Shown: one piece after another, positions 42,373-51,099 of the stretch | Position numbering within the stretch: the stretch's first letter is position 1 | Layout of the letters: every line of letters begins with the position of its first letter | Assembly: GCA_017794825.1 (NCBI GenBank) | Contig: CP051237.1 | Span: 2,418,001 to 2,482,000, forward strand | DNA: 64,000 bases | Reading direction: 5' to 3' | Origin: Pararhizobium sp. | GTDB lineage: Bacteria > Pseudomonadota > Alphaproteobacteria > Rhizobiales > Rhizobiaceae | Notes under the pieces: model-generated | Database searches by the model: none | Told to the model about the DNA's origin: nothing | The model's input: only the letters and a program-made list of their open reading frames with translations | Made by a program: the position numbers and the translations under genes

Positions 42373-43341
42373 TTAGGCGGCCGCGGCTTGGTGCTGCAAC
42401 CGGCGTTTTCGGATTGTCTGTTTCTTGATCTCCTCTCTCATCTTCAGGATATTCGCGCCTCGGCCGTGATAGACGTCGGCGGGTGTCAGGTTGGCTAGGC
42501 TCTCGTGGTAGCGATGGTTGTTGTAGTGATCGACGAAGGCGCTGATCTGGCGTTCCAGGTCGCCGGGCAGGAAGTAGTTTTCCAAGAGCACACGGTTCTT
42601 CATCGTCTGGTGCCAGCGCTCGATCTTGCCCTGGGTCTGCGGGTGATGCGGGGCGCCACGGACATGATCCATCCCCTTGTCTTCGAGATAATCAGCCAGA
42701 TCGGCAGCAACGTAAGATGAGCCATTATCGCTGAGCAGCCTCGGCTTCTGCACAACCGTCGCGCTGCCGCAGCCGGATGCCTCCAGCGCGCCGGTGACGT
42801 CCGCAGCTTTCATCGTCGTGCAGAGCTTCCAGGCAATAATGTAGCGACTATAGTCGTCGAGGATCGTGCTGAGATAGAACCAGCCCCAGCCGATGACCTT
42901 CAGATAGGTGAAGTCGGTCTGCCAGAGCTCGTTCGGCCGGCTGGTTTTGTCCCGGAACTCATCGGCCGCGCGGATCACCACGTGAGCCGGGGCAGTGATC
43001 AGATCCTCGGCGCTGAGGATGCGATACACCGAGGATTCCGAGACGAAGTAACGTTTCTTATCGGTGTATTTGACCGCCAATTCGCGGGGCGTCAGGTCTT
43101 CGTGCTCCAGGGCAAAGTCGACGACATCGTCGCGAACCGTGTCCGGGATGCGGTTCCAGACCGACCCGGGCCGGGGCGAACGATCGGCCAGGCCATCGAT
43201 GCCGCCATCGCTCTAACGCGCGTACCAGTCGTAATAGGTGCTGCTGGGGATGCCGAGCATACTCAAGGTCTGTCGGGTCGGCAGATGTGATGCCTCGACC
43301 GTGCGGATGATCTCCAGCTTCTCAGATGCGGGATACCTCAT
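42373..43341 (-). pseudogene. IS3-family transposase orfB with in-frame stop
   Basis: From ATG 43341 the frame encodes 42 residues (RYPASEKLEIIRTVEASHL, a helical lead-in, to TYYDWYAR) and then meets TAG at 43213-43215. The same frame continues without a break through SDGGIDGLADRSPRPGSVWNRIPD into the DDE integrase core: LWQTDFTYLKV (first D), LLSDNGSSY (second D), GKIERWHQTMKNR (E), ending at 42373. The stop therefore replaces a sense codon in an otherwise complete 322-residue transposase. Without suppression the element cannot move on its own. Confidence 0.8.
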
Positions 43342-43363
43342 TCGTCGTCGCCCCCATCCCCGA

Positions 43364-43705
43364 TCATGCTTTTTTGAGCAGACGGTTCTCAAGCGTCAGC
43401 CCAGCAACCACCTCCTTCAGCGCGGCAGATTCCGACCGCAGTTCTTTGACTTCAGGAGATGTCGCTTGTCGCGCTGTGTCACCCGCCAAACGGTTCTTCC
43501 CGGCTTCGAGGAATTCCTTTGACCAGGAATAATACAGGCTCTCGGCCTCACGGCGGCACAGCGCGGCAATGCTCTCCTCGCCACGAAGGCCCGCCAGAAC
43601 AATCCTGATCTTCTCCTCGGCAGAGTAGTGTTTGCAGGTTTTCCTTTTGATACCCCTGACCAACTTGTCAGCGGCTTCCTTCGATGTTCCGGATGTCTTG
43701 TTCAT
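43364..43705 (-). CDS. IS3-family transposase orfA (helix-turn-helix subunit)
   Basis: 113 residues from ATG 43705. The HTH_Tnp_1-like domain KHYSAEEKIRIVLAGLRGEESIAALCRREAES is followed by a leucine-rich coil (EVKELRSESAALKEVVAGLTLENRLLKKA), which in IS3 elements dimerises the protein. It ends in AAAAAAGCATGA; orfB lies in the +1 frame relative to orfA, so a simple -1 slip on the A run would not fuse them, and orfB probably starts on its own ATG. Confidence 0.8.
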   Translation of the reverse strand: MNKTSGTSKEAADKLVRGIKRKTCKHYSAEEKIRIVLAGLRGEESIAALCRREAESLYYSWSKEFLEAGKNRLAGDTARQATSPEVKELRSESAALKEVVAGLTLENRLLKKA

Positions 43706-43728
43706 CTTCGCTCCATAATGGCTTCGAT

Positions 43729-43748
43729 GAACCAGAAATCCTCCGTTG
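43729..43748 (-). repeat. Right terminal inverted repeat of the IS3 element
   Basis: Read on the minus strand: CAACGGAGGATTTCTGGTTC. Its outer neighbour TGAG gives a TG-starting end, typical of IS3. Pairs with 42340-42357. Confidence 0.6.
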
Positions 43749-43751
43749 CTC

Positions 43752-44214
43752 AAACCCCTAATTCTGTCCGGTAGACGCTGACGTCAGACAGACTCTAAGT
43801 GAACTTCCCCGTTTCAGCCTATGTTTTAGAAAGTCGGAAGCGAAACCACGATTGTTGTTGTCTTTGATCCCAGTGGGATTCATTCCTGCAATCCTATCCG
43901 TCAACTATCCGAATCATTGTCAATGGGCCACAATGAATCGTTGGGTAAAGCGGTGTCCAGCTCCATCTTGAATTGTGCATGCACAACAGCTGAGAAGTAA
44001 ATAGTTTCTCAGGAGTAGCGCAGTCTGTCGTAAGACATTCGCTCGCTAATCTGTCGTTCATCTCAGTTGGGAATCCCTTTGTTCGGATGTGCGGACACAT
44101 GCAATTCGTCTACGCAGAAAAGAGCATAATCGAAGTGTCCCCTTTCTTTTAACCGTCCACGAGTTTGAATTTCAAAAATCGTTTGTCCAAATGGCTATCG
44201 ATGATCAATGGATG
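43752..44214. other. Intergenic DNA between IS element and integrase, no gene seen
   Basis: AT-rich stretch without a convincing open frame or RNA gene. I searched it by eye for a copy of the tRNA-Ser 3' end that could be the second attachment site and found none. Confidence 0.4.
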
Positions 44215-45840
44215 TTAGCTTCTCGTGTTGCGCTCAAATAGATCCTGCGCACGTCTGAAGTCGGGATCTGTTTCTGCGATCTCATTGCGCTCGTAGGCGA
44301 GATAGAGCTCGAGCTCGGTTCGGTGTGAGAGGGCACGGCGGCAGAGTTCGTCGAGGACGGTTTCGCGCTCACTGTCCTGCATGGAGGCATAGTGCTTACG
44401 GATCGTCTCATATGGTGTGTGACCGAAATTGAGCTGAAGGGCGACTTCTTCAATTATCATCATCGCCCCACGCTTGGAGAGAAAGGGATGCAAGATCTTG
44501 CGGAAATCACGCGACGAGATGCCCTCCCTCGAGATATCCGCAGCTTGGGCCGCATTCTTGATAATCTGCTGCACCGGGTCATCGGATTTCCAGCATTGCG
44601 CTAATTCGGCTTCAGCTGGTCGATAGCCGAGGCCAATCCGGTTTGGCTGAACGTAACGGTCCGGTAGAAAGAATGGAGCATTGTCACCGAAGTCATTCGC
44701 TTCGCGCCACCGAGCCCACTCCGTGATCGCACCGAGCAACCCCGAACCCAAATCAAGGCAATAGGTGCGGATGTGTTTACCCCTTTTGGTTTTAACCCCG
44801 TCGCGCGGATCTTGATTGATCCACCTTGTCTGTGTGTTGACATGCTTACCTCGGAGCGTAATCAGAGCTGCAACGCGGATGCCAGTCACGATAAACATCG
44901 AAATTATAGCTCGATTCCGCAGCTCGACCGGTGACGATTGCGGCATGGCCGCGAAAAGGCAGAGCGCCTGGTGGTAATTCAAACTAGTCCCTTTCACCAT
45001 ACCGTTTTCCGCAGCCCGTTCATCGCGAGAAAGTTTGAAATAGCCGGGAAGATCAGGATCCATCCGGATATCGGGCCGGCGCTGCAGCCATCTGAAAAAC
45101 GCACGGCAGCGATCAAGTGTATGCAACACAGTCGATCTACTGAGCCCCAGGGATCCTTCAAGGTCTCGCCTTCGACGAAGCTCTTTCTTGAATCGACGGA
45201 CATCGTCGATGGTAACTGATTCAAGGGGCTTGTGGCCGAGGAATGCGCTCATTCGTGCAAGCGCGCGCAGGTGTTCATCTTTAGTTGGCACCTCGCTTTC
45301 CTGATGGTCGTCAAGAAAGATCCTGTAGCTGTAAAGTCGCCGCAAATTGGAACTGTTAGTTTCCGGTGGTATTGGGGCCCCATTTCTCACAACACCCCGA
45401 GAGACTCCACCTTCATTTGCGTCGGACGAGTCTACGGCGTTGTTGTGGGAAGCGGAATAAATTTCGCCCAGAATACTAGGCGCGACGCTGACTTGTAGCA
45501 TGTTGTGGCAATCCATGCACTTTCCTGTCACTGAGAGGCATGTGCTTTCAGTCGCATCAACTAGGATAGTCCCAGCAACCAACGGCTTGAATCCCAAGCA
45601 TCCCGAGCAAAATACTCGTCCATTCTCGGGCAAACGGCCTTCTGACCAGCGCATATCCGTAAGGACCTGGCGCACTTTATATCCAGTGAAGAGTTGAGGG
45701 CGCTTGGTGTCGATAGGCTCCAGTCCGCGACGTATCCAGTTGGTTATAGTGTTGTCACACACACCGAACATCTCGCTGAGTTCTTCTCTGGTGTAGACCC
45801 AGTGGCGGCGTGCTTTGGTGGGATCGTGCCGGCGCGACAT
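44215..45840 (-). CDS. Large tyrosine recombinase with N-terminal HTH and zinc-binding cysteines (island integrase)
   Basis: 541 residues. Residues 13-60 resemble a MerR/AlpA-like HTH (YTREELSEMFGVCDNTITNWIRRGLEP). Next come four cysteines in two CxxC pairs (FCSGCLGF near 78-81 and GKCMDCH near 108-111), likely a zinc ribbon. A SAM-like core-binding domain lies at about 180-270, and the catalytic domain at about 300-510 with TGIRVAALITLRG (Arg), a weak SSRDFRK box in place of HxxR, FGHTPYETIRKHYAS (His and Tyr). It is two bases after the second AlpA gene and reads away from the tRNA-Ser gene. This is most likely the integrase of the genomic island. Confidence 0.83.
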   Translation of the reverse strand: MSRRHDPTKARRHWVYTREELSEMFGVCDNTITNWIRRGLEPIDTKRPQLFTGYKVRQVLTDMRWSEGRLPENGRVFCSGCLGFKPLVAGTILVDATESTCLSVTGKCMDCHNMLQVSVAPSILGEIYSASHNNAVDSSDANEGGVSRGVVRNGAPIPPETNSSNLRRLYSYRIFLDDHQESEVPTKDEHLRALARMSAFLGHKPLESVTIDDVRRFKKELRRRRDLEGSLGLSRSTVLHTLDRCRAFFRWLQRRPDIRMDPDLPGYFKLSRDERAAENGMVKGTSLNYHQALCLFAAMPQSSPVELRNRAIISMFIVTGIRVAALITLRGKHVNTQTRWINQDPRDGVKTKRGKHIRTYCLDLGSGLLGAITEWARWREANDFGDNAPFFLPDRYVQPNRIGLGYRPAEAELAQCWKSDDPVQQIIKNAAQAADISREGISSRDFRKILHPFLSKRGAMMIIEEVALQLNFGHTPYETIRKHYASMQDSERETVLDELCRRALSHRTELELYLAYERNEIAETDPDFRRAQDLFERNTRS

Positions 45841-45842
45841 TG

Positions 45843-46421
45843 TCAGCGATGAGTGCGTCTGCGCGACTTATGGAACTCTACAAAACGGTCGATTTCTGAC
45901 CAGTCCCAGCGCGTGGAACCGCCAATCCTGATCGGGAGTGGAAAATCGGGATCTTTGCTCGGCAACCGCCAGACCTTCGAGACGCTCATACCCAGGTAGG
46001 CTGCGACTTCTTCAACCCTCAGCATCCGAGGGGTGATTGCTGCTGGCGTTTGCTTCAGAGAATCCTCTGACGCCGGAGGTATGCTCTCGATTAAATTATC
46101 TGCATCATTTGTCACTCGATCCGGGCGCTCAGACACAGCTGAATCTGAGGTTAAGTCAGCATCTTCCGATACATTATTCCCTATTGTTGAGCCGACTTCA
46201 GCCCTATGTGAAAGATCAAAATGATGCGGTTTTCTGCCAATCTCACGTGCCTGGCTCGCTTCTGCATAGACGTTGTGATGACCTTTCGTGTCGGGGTTGC
46301 CCAATCCCGTGGAGGGCCCAGGGGAGGTGTTGCCGTCGAAAGCTGATAGCACTTCCGGATCAGCGTCGGATCCCGACCCAGAGCGCACGAATCCGGCTTC
46401 CTGGCACCAGTCTTTGCTCAC
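45843..46421 (-). CDS. AlpA-like helix-turn-helix protein (candidate recombination directionality factor), long form
   Basis: 192 residues. The last 65 form an excisionase/AlpA HTH: MLRVEEVAAYLGMSVSKVWRLPSKDPDFPLPIRIGGSTRWDWSEI (shown here in part; the hallmarks are the YLGMS helix and the G-S-T-R-W wing). The first 125 residues are polar and low in hydrophobics, probably disordered. ATG 46421 overlaps the upstream AlpA stop by four bases, and the integrase follows after two bases. Such proteins usually bend attachment DNA for excision or activate the integrase. Confidence 0.78.
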   Translation of the reverse strand: MSKDWCQEAGFVRSGSGSDADPEVLSAFDGNTSPGPSTGLGNPDTKGHHNVYAEASQAREIGRKPHHFDLSHRAEVGSTIGNNVSEDADLTSDSAVSERPDRVTNDADNLIESIPPASEDSLKQTPAAITPRMLRVEEVAAYLGMSVSKVWRLPSKDPDFPLPIRIGGSTRWDWSEIDRFVEFHKSRRRTHR

Positions 46422-46840
46422 GACAGGTTCTCCAGACTTCCTTCAAAAGCCCGGATCTCGGACTCCCGCCATCGGCTCGTGCCAGGTGACAACTTCACAG
46501 GTTGGGGAAATCCGGGACGGCTTTTAGCCCAGCGCCAGATTGTCGCTCTCGTCACATGATAACGCGCACAAAGGTCGCGGACGCTTAGATAGCTTTCGGG
46601 TGTAGGTCTCGAGGCGAAACCCAGATTCTGAACTGACTGTTCAGGTGGAGGGTCAGCTGGAATAGTATTGTTCGCTTCAATTCCAAATGGAAATGAAGCC
46701 GCTTCCTGCAGATCGAATATCGCAGTCTCGTCTGAGCTCCCAGTTTCTTGTCCCGTCGTATCCACGGGCAGGAGATTTTTGAAAAGCTCAGTCTGTTCGG
46801 ATGGTACAGTCTTTTCTGACCATAAAGGTTTGCGAGGCAT
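46418..46840 (-). CDS. AlpA-like helix-turn-helix protein, first gene of the integration module
   Basis: 140 residues from ATG 46840, chosen because GGGAGC lies four bases upstream; an ATG at 46852 lacks a ribosome site. The HTH is in the last 55 residues (YLSVRDLCARYHVTRATIWRWAKSRPGFPQPVKL, then SPGTSRWRESEI). The first half is polar. It is related in plan to the next gene but not a simple duplicate. Two different AlpA proteins in front of one integrase suggest a two-part control of integration and excision. Confidence 0.75.
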   Translation of the reverse strand: MPRKPLWSEKTVPSEQTELFKNLLPVDTTGQETGSSDETAIFDLQEAASFPFGIEANNTIPADPPPEQSVQNLGFASRPTPESYLSVRDLCARYHVTRATIWRWAKSRPGFPQPVKLSPGTSRWRESEIRAFEGSLENLS

Positions 46841-47122
46841 GCTTGCTCCCATGCTGCATAGCAGCGTTTGGAGCCCAGCACGTCCTGCGCAGAGGCTTTG
46901 TTAAACGAATGGTCTCAATCTGACCGATTCGCATTCTTTTGGCAATAATTGGTATCGCAGGTGCACAGCTGAAAAATCCCGATGCCAGTGGATCTTGCAG
47001 TTCAATTCGCGCATTCCCATGTGACGAGGGCAATAACCTGACAGCGTCTGTGGGGCTGAATGATGGTCCAGCTTCTTAAATACTAAATAATTGCTATTAT
47101 TTCAGCTATTTACAATCTTTTC

Positions 47123-47212
47123 TGGCGGAGAGAGAGGGATTCGAACCCTCGAGACGGTTTCCCGCCTACACACTTTCCAGGCGTGCGCCTTCGACCACTC
47201 GGCCACCTCTCC
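47123..47212 (-). tRNA. tRNA-Ser (anticodon GGA)
   Basis: On the minus strand the 90-base sequence starts GGAGAGGTGGCCGAGTGG and ends with encoded CCA. The acceptor stem pairs over seven positions (last a G-T wobble), the anticodon loop is CTGGAAA with anticodon GGA, a long variable arm (GGCGGGAAACCGTC region) is present as expected for serine tRNA, and GGTTCGAATCC is the T loop. Its 3' end faces the island integrase module, so it is the probable attachment site. Confidence 0.95.
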
Positions 47213-47464
47213 GCAATATGCCGGGCAGGCCCTGTGGGACTTCTTCCGGAACGGCGCGCACTATAGTCAAGACGAAATCAGGATCAACCATAATTTCGCG
47301 TGAAGCTGACAGAAATAACACGACCGCAATCCGGGCGCCATCAAGCCCTGGAGGACCGCGCATTTCCGCGCAACGGTAACGTCACTGTTTCGATTTCATG
47401 TGCGGCCGACATGGTTTAAGGCTTGCTTGAGCCATCCCATATGGAACTGCAACGGAGCCAACAT

Positions 47465-47782
47465 ATGAGATTTCTGCTTCGCGCCATCAGCCTGCTGGCC
47501 CTGATCATGGCCGTGATCGCCGGCGTGCAGGACGCCATCAAGTCGGTGGCCTCTTCGCAGATCGTGATCACATCGCTTGGATCGGCGTGGTACACTATCA
47601 GCCCGGAAACGCTCACCCAGGCGCAAACGATCGTCCAGGGTCATCTTCACCCTTTCCTGTGGGATCCGGTGATGCAGTGGATATTGCTGCAGCCAGCCTG
47701 GGCGGTGTTTCTGGCGATCGCGCTGTTCTTCTATCTCATCGCATGGCGTCGGCCGAAACCGGCCGGGCGCTTCTCCGTCTGA
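47465..47782 (+). CDS. Small two-helix membrane protein, conserved type, unknown function
   Basis: 105 residues from ATG 47465 (CGGAGCC before it). A hydrophobic helix at about 6-25 with a signal-like start ([17 protein letters not shown]) and a second at about 70-95 ([20 protein letters not shown]). The loop between them contains [16 protein letters not shown], which I recall from conserved alphaproteobacterial inner-membrane proteins without assigned function. It is 14 bases before msrA and probably co-transcribed. Confidence 0.75.
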   Translation: MRFLLRAISLLALIMAVIAGVQDAIKSVASSQIVITSLGSAWYTISPETLTQAQTIVQGHLHPFLWDPVMQWILLQPAWAVFLAIALFFYLIAWRRPKPAGRFSV

Positions 47783-47796
47783 CAAGGAGCCAGATC

Positions 47797-48453
47797 ATGT
47801 TCACAGACCTCTTTTCGAAACGCCACAAGCTGGAAATGCCTTCGCAAGCCGATGCATTGCCGGGCCGCGACACGCCGCTGCCGACCGCAACCAGCCATTT
47901 CGTCAACGGGCGGGACCTCAAAGGCCCATATCCCGACGGCATGAAGACGGCGATGTTCGCCATGGGCTGTTTTTGGGGCGTCGAGCGGATTTTCTGGACA
48001 CTCGACGGGGTATGGGTGACGGCGGTCGGATATGCCGGCGGCATCACGCCCAATCCGACATACGAAGAAACGGTCACCGGCCTTACCGGTCACGCCGAAG
48101 TGGTGCTCGTCGTTTATGACCCGGAAAAGATTACCTACGAAGATCTTCTGACAGTGTTCTGGGAAAGCCATGATCCGACACAGGGCATGCGTCAGGGCAA
48201 TGACGTCGGCACTACCTACAGGTCAGCGATTTACGCCTTTGATGATGCGCAGCTTGCGGCGGCTGAAAAAAGCCGAAAGGACTATCAGCTGGCCCTCGGC
48301 AAGGCCGGATTCGGCCGCGCCATCACCACTGAAATCAAAAAGGCGCCCGTGTTCTACTTCGCAGAAGACTATCACCAGCAATATCTGGCGAAGAACCCGA
48401 ACGGCTATTGCGGCGTCAGGGGAACCGGAGTCGCCTGCCCGGTTGGCGTGTAA
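47797..48453 (+). CDS. msrA: Peptide methionine (S)-S-oxide reductase
   Basis: 218 residues from ATG 47797, after AAGGAGCC. The catalytic motif GCFWG is at about 57-61 ([15 protein letters not shown]). [16 protein letters not shown] and the end of the domain EDYHQQYL...YCG are standard. A C-terminal cysteine pair ([13 protein letters not shown]) provides the resolving residues. It repairs oxidised methionine in proteins. Longer upstream frame ignored. Confidence 0.95.
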   Translation: MFTDLFSKRHKLEMPSQADALPGRDTPLPTATSHFVNGRDLKGPYPDGMKTAMFAMGCFWGVERIFWTLDGVWVTAVGYAGGITPNPTYEETVTGLTGHAEVVLVVYDPEKITYEDLLTVFWESHDPTQGMRQGNDVGTTYRSAIYAFDDAQLAAAEKSRKDYQLALGKAGFGRAITTEIKKAPVFYFAEDYHQQYLAKNPNGYCGVRGTGVACPVGV

Positions 48454-48633
48454 AGCATAATTGCGCATTTCCTGCGCCTGAGCGGCCTGTGCCTGCATTT
48501 TGTGCGTGATTCTTGCCATGAGCCGTGCAAGGATGGATCAAGGCTATAAGCGCCTACAGCGCATAGGCCCGCCGCAACCGGACTGGCGGTGCGGAAACCA
48601 ATAACGAATGGAACAACGACAGGGTTGGTCACA

Positions 48634-49626
48634 ATGAAGCGTACACTTCTCAGCATGTTTGCACTCGCCGCGATGTCGGCCACGGCCTTGGCCGCCGATA
48701 TCAAACCGGCGATCATCTATGACCTCGGGGGAAAATTCGACAAGTCATTCAACGAGTCCGCCTTTAACGGCGCGGAGAAGTTCAAGGAAGAAACCGGTAT
48801 CGAATACCGGGAATTCGAAATCCAGAACGACGCGCAGCGTGAACAGGCGTTGCGCCGCTTCGCCCGCGACGGCAACAATCCGATCGTGATGGCCGGCTTC
48901 TCCTGGGCGGCCGCGCTCGAAGACGTGGCGGCCGACTATCCGGACATCAATTTCGCGATTATCGACATGGTCGTCGACAAGCCGAATGTCCGCTCGGTCG
49001 TCTACAAGGAGCAGGAAGGTTCCTATCTGGTAGGCGTGATGGCGGCCATGGCGTCCGAAAGCGGCACGGTTAGCTTCATCGGCGGAATGGACATTCCGCT
49101 GATCCGCAAATTCGCCTGTGGTTACAAGGGCGGCGTAATGGCCACCAAGGACGACGCGAAGGTTCTCGAAGCCATGACCGGCGACACGCCGGAAGCCTGG
49201 AACAACCCGGTCAAGGGCGGCGAGATCACCAAGTCGCAGATCGCGCAGGGTTCTGACGTCATCTACGCAGCCGCCGGCGGAACCGGCATAGGCGTGCTAC
49301 AGGCGGCCGCCGACGAAGGCAAACTCGGCATCGGCGTCGACTCCAACCAGAACGGACTGCAGCCGGGGCACGTGCTGACCTCCATGCTGAAGCGCGTGGA
49401 CGTCGCCGTCTACAACGCTTTCAAGGACGCGCAGGACGACAAGTTCACCTATGGATTCAACGTTCTGGGCCTTGCCGAGAACGGCGTGGACTACGCCATG
49501 GATGAAAACAATGCGCCGCTGGTGAGCCAGGACATGCGCGACGCCGTCGAGCAGGCGAAGTCGGACATCATTGAAGGCAAGATCGTAGTGCACGACTACA
49601 TGTCGGATGAAAACTGCCCGTACTGA
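48634..49626 (+). CDS. BMP-family ABC transporter substrate-binding protein (nucleoside/purine type)
   Basis: 330 residues from ATG 48634 with a signal peptide at 1-20 (SATALAA). The BMP/Med domain shows IYDLGGKFDKSFNESAFNGAEKF near the start, AGFSWAAALEDVAADYPDINFAIID and IYAAAGGTGIGVLQAA. Homologues bind nucleosides or purine-like ligands for an ABC importer, whose other genes are not here. A strong terminator follows at 49656. Confidence 0.88.
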   Translation: MKRTLLSMFALAAMSATALAADIKPAIIYDLGGKFDKSFNESAFNGAEKFKEETGIEYREFEIQNDAQREQALRRFARDGNNPIVMAGFSWAAALEDVAADYPDINFAIIDMVVDKPNVRSVVYKEQEGSYLVGVMAAMASESGTVSFIGGMDIPLIRKFACGYKGGVMATKDDAKVLEAMTGDTPEAWNNPVKGGEITKSQIAQGSDVIYAAAGGTGIGVLQAAADEGKLGIGVDSNQNGLQPGHVLTSMLKRVDVAVYNAFKDAQDDKFTYGFNVLGLAENGVDYAMDENNAPLVSQDMRDAVEQAKSDIIEGKIVVHDYMSDENCPY

Positions 49627-49655
49627 TTGCACTCGACAACAGTTGACCTCGAAAG

Positions 49656-49684
49656 CCGCCGGGTCATTTGACCCGGCGGTTTTC
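49656..49684 (+). terminator. Rho-independent terminator after the BMP gene
   Basis: Perfect 11-bp stem (arms 49656-49666 and 49669-49679, two-base loop TT) rich in GC, followed by TTTTCT. It lies 30 bases after the binding-protein stop and 10 bases from the convergent yraN stop; the other strand ends in CTTTCG, so it may work weakly in both directions. Confidence 0.9.
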
Positions 49685-49688
49685 TATT

Positions 49689-50060
49689 TCAGAAGGCGTT
49701 GGGGAAATGAACTGGCCAGCGACCGGGAATGACCGCCACGATGTCGTAGCGCAGGGACAGCCGGGACGCGTCCCGTTGCCGTGACAGCCAGACATCGCCG
49801 GCGGCCGCAATGCGCCTGGCCGCGCTCGCCGTGACCGCGTCGACAGCGGCCTGTTCGCTGGCGCGCGCCTTGACCTCGACGAAGACCGCCAGATCGCCCT
49901 TGCGCATGATGAGGTCGACTTCGCCATGGCGGGTGCGATACCTGCGAGCGACCGGGCGATATCCTTTCAGGACAAGCGCGAGCGCAGCGAACCACTCACT
50001 CGAATGCCCCTTCCTGAAGGCCTTGTGACGCGCGGCGGAATCGATCTTGCCGCCGCTCAC
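49689..50060 (-). CDS. yraN: YraN family protein (UPF0102, predicted endonuclease fold)
   Basis: 123 residues. The nuclease-like core is [51 protein letters not shown], where the E, D and ExK residues are placed as in PD-(D/E)XK enzymes (quoted motifs: GEVDLI and VFVEVKAR). GTG 50060 overlaps the rsmI stop (GTGA). Function of the family is not proven; linkage to rsmI is common in rhizobia. Confidence 0.9.
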   Translation of the reverse strand: MSGGKIDSAARHKAFRKGHSSEWFAALALVLKGYRPVARRYRTRHGEVDLIMRKGDLAVFVEVKARASEQAAVDAVTASAARRIAAAGDVWLSRQRDASRLSLRYDIVAVIPGRWPVHFPNAF

Positions 50061-50941
50061 GCGCCGTCCCCCTTCATCGCGAGAAGCCGGCTGTAAAGCG
50101 ACTTGCGCGAAAGACCGGTCACTCTAGCGGCCTCAGTCGCCGCCTTTCCGGGCGCGAGGCTTTCGCCAAGTTCCCTCAGCAATTCGTCGACATCGACTTC
50201 CTGTATATCGGGAGCTTCCGGAGGACCGATCACGAGGACGATTTCGCCGCGCACATTGTCTGTTGCGGCATAGCGCCGGGCAAGCGCGTCCAGGCTGTCG
50301 CGCCGGACTTCTTCATAGGTCTTTGTCAGTTCACGGCAAACCGCGGCCGATCGGTCGCCGCCGAGTGTTTCGGCGCAGTCGGACAATGACGCGGAAAGGC
50401 GTTTCGGCGACTCGAAGAAAACGAGAGTGCCCGGAACGCTCTTCAGTTCCAGAAGCCTGTCTATCCGCGCCTTCTTGCGGTTCGGCAGGAAGCCTGCGTA
50501 CAGAAAAGCGTCCGTCGGCATTCCGGAGGCGACAAGCGCTGCGAGCGGCGCCGATGCGCCCGGAACCGGCGTTACTCGAATCCCCGCCTCTATCGCCTGC
50601 TCGACAAGCCTGTATCCCGGATCGGAAACAAGCGGCGTTCCCGCGTCGGAGACGAGAGCGACCGATTTGCCTTCTCCAAGCGCGGCGATCAGCGCCGGCC
50701 CGGCCTTCGCCGCATTGTGCTCATGATAGGCCACGGGTCGCACGGATATGGCGTATCGATCGAGCAGTTTGCGTGTAACGCGCGTATCCTCGCAGGCGAC
50801 GATGTCCGCCGCGGCCATGGTTTCCAGCGCACGTATCGTTATATCGCGCAGATTGCCGATCGGGGTCGCCACAAGATAGAGACCGGCCTCGATGGGCCCG
50901 GCGGAAATTTCCTGCGTTCCGATGTGATAGCTGCCTGCCAT
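50057..50941 (-). CDS. rsmI: 16S rRNA 2'-O-methyltransferase (C1402)
   Basis: 294 residues if started at ATG 50941. Tetrapyrrole-methylase fold with [47 protein letters not shown] and [16 protein letters not shown], all standard in RsmI. The end carries a small HTH-like tail ([17 protein letters not shown]). An in-frame ATG at 50980 is also possible. It methylates the ribose of C1402 in 16S rRNA. Divergent from the lipoprotein gene at 51100. Confidence 0.93.
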   Translation of the reverse strand: MAGSYHIGTQEISAGPIEAGLYLVATPIGNLRDITIRALETMAAADIVACEDTRVTRKLLDRYAISVRPVAYHEHNAAKAGPALIAALGEGKSVALVSDAGTPLVSDPGYRLVEQAIEAGIRVTPVPGASAPLAALVASGMPTDAFLYAGFLPNRKKARIDRLLELKSVPGTLVFFESPKRLSASLSDCAETLGGDRSAAVCRELTKTYEEVRRDSLDALARRYAATDNVRGEIVLVIGPPEAPDIQEVDVDELLRELGESLAPGKAATEAARVTGLSRKSLYSRLLAMKGDGA

Positions 50942-51099
50942 GCGCCCTGATCCCGAGATGCCTTCACCCGGGTTTCGCATACTTTACCCGCGGCAGGCAA
51001 TCGCTCGGTCAGCGACAGGCTTCCTCCCTCTTTACCGCCGGTATTTTAATCAATACTAATCGTTCGGGTCGCCATTGGCGAAACTAGGGGGACTGGGGA

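Larger units (their letters stand above)
42337..43751 (-). mobile_element. IS3-family insertion sequence, probably inactive
   Basis: About 1.4 kb with orfA (43364-43705) and orfB (42373-43341) on the minus strand. Imperfect terminal inverted repeats share CAACGGAGG and TCTGGTTC (left 42340-42357, right 43729-43748); right and left ends begin near TGAGCAACGG and TTCACAACGG. orfB carries an in-frame amber codon. I could not identify a target-site duplication with confidence, which fits an old insertion beside the istB remnant. Confidence 0.75.

Noticed and set aside
43752-44214. Second attachment site (copy of the tRNA-Ser 3' end)
   Set aside because: No match to the last bases of the tRNA was found here or, by eye, elsewhere in the left 47 kb.
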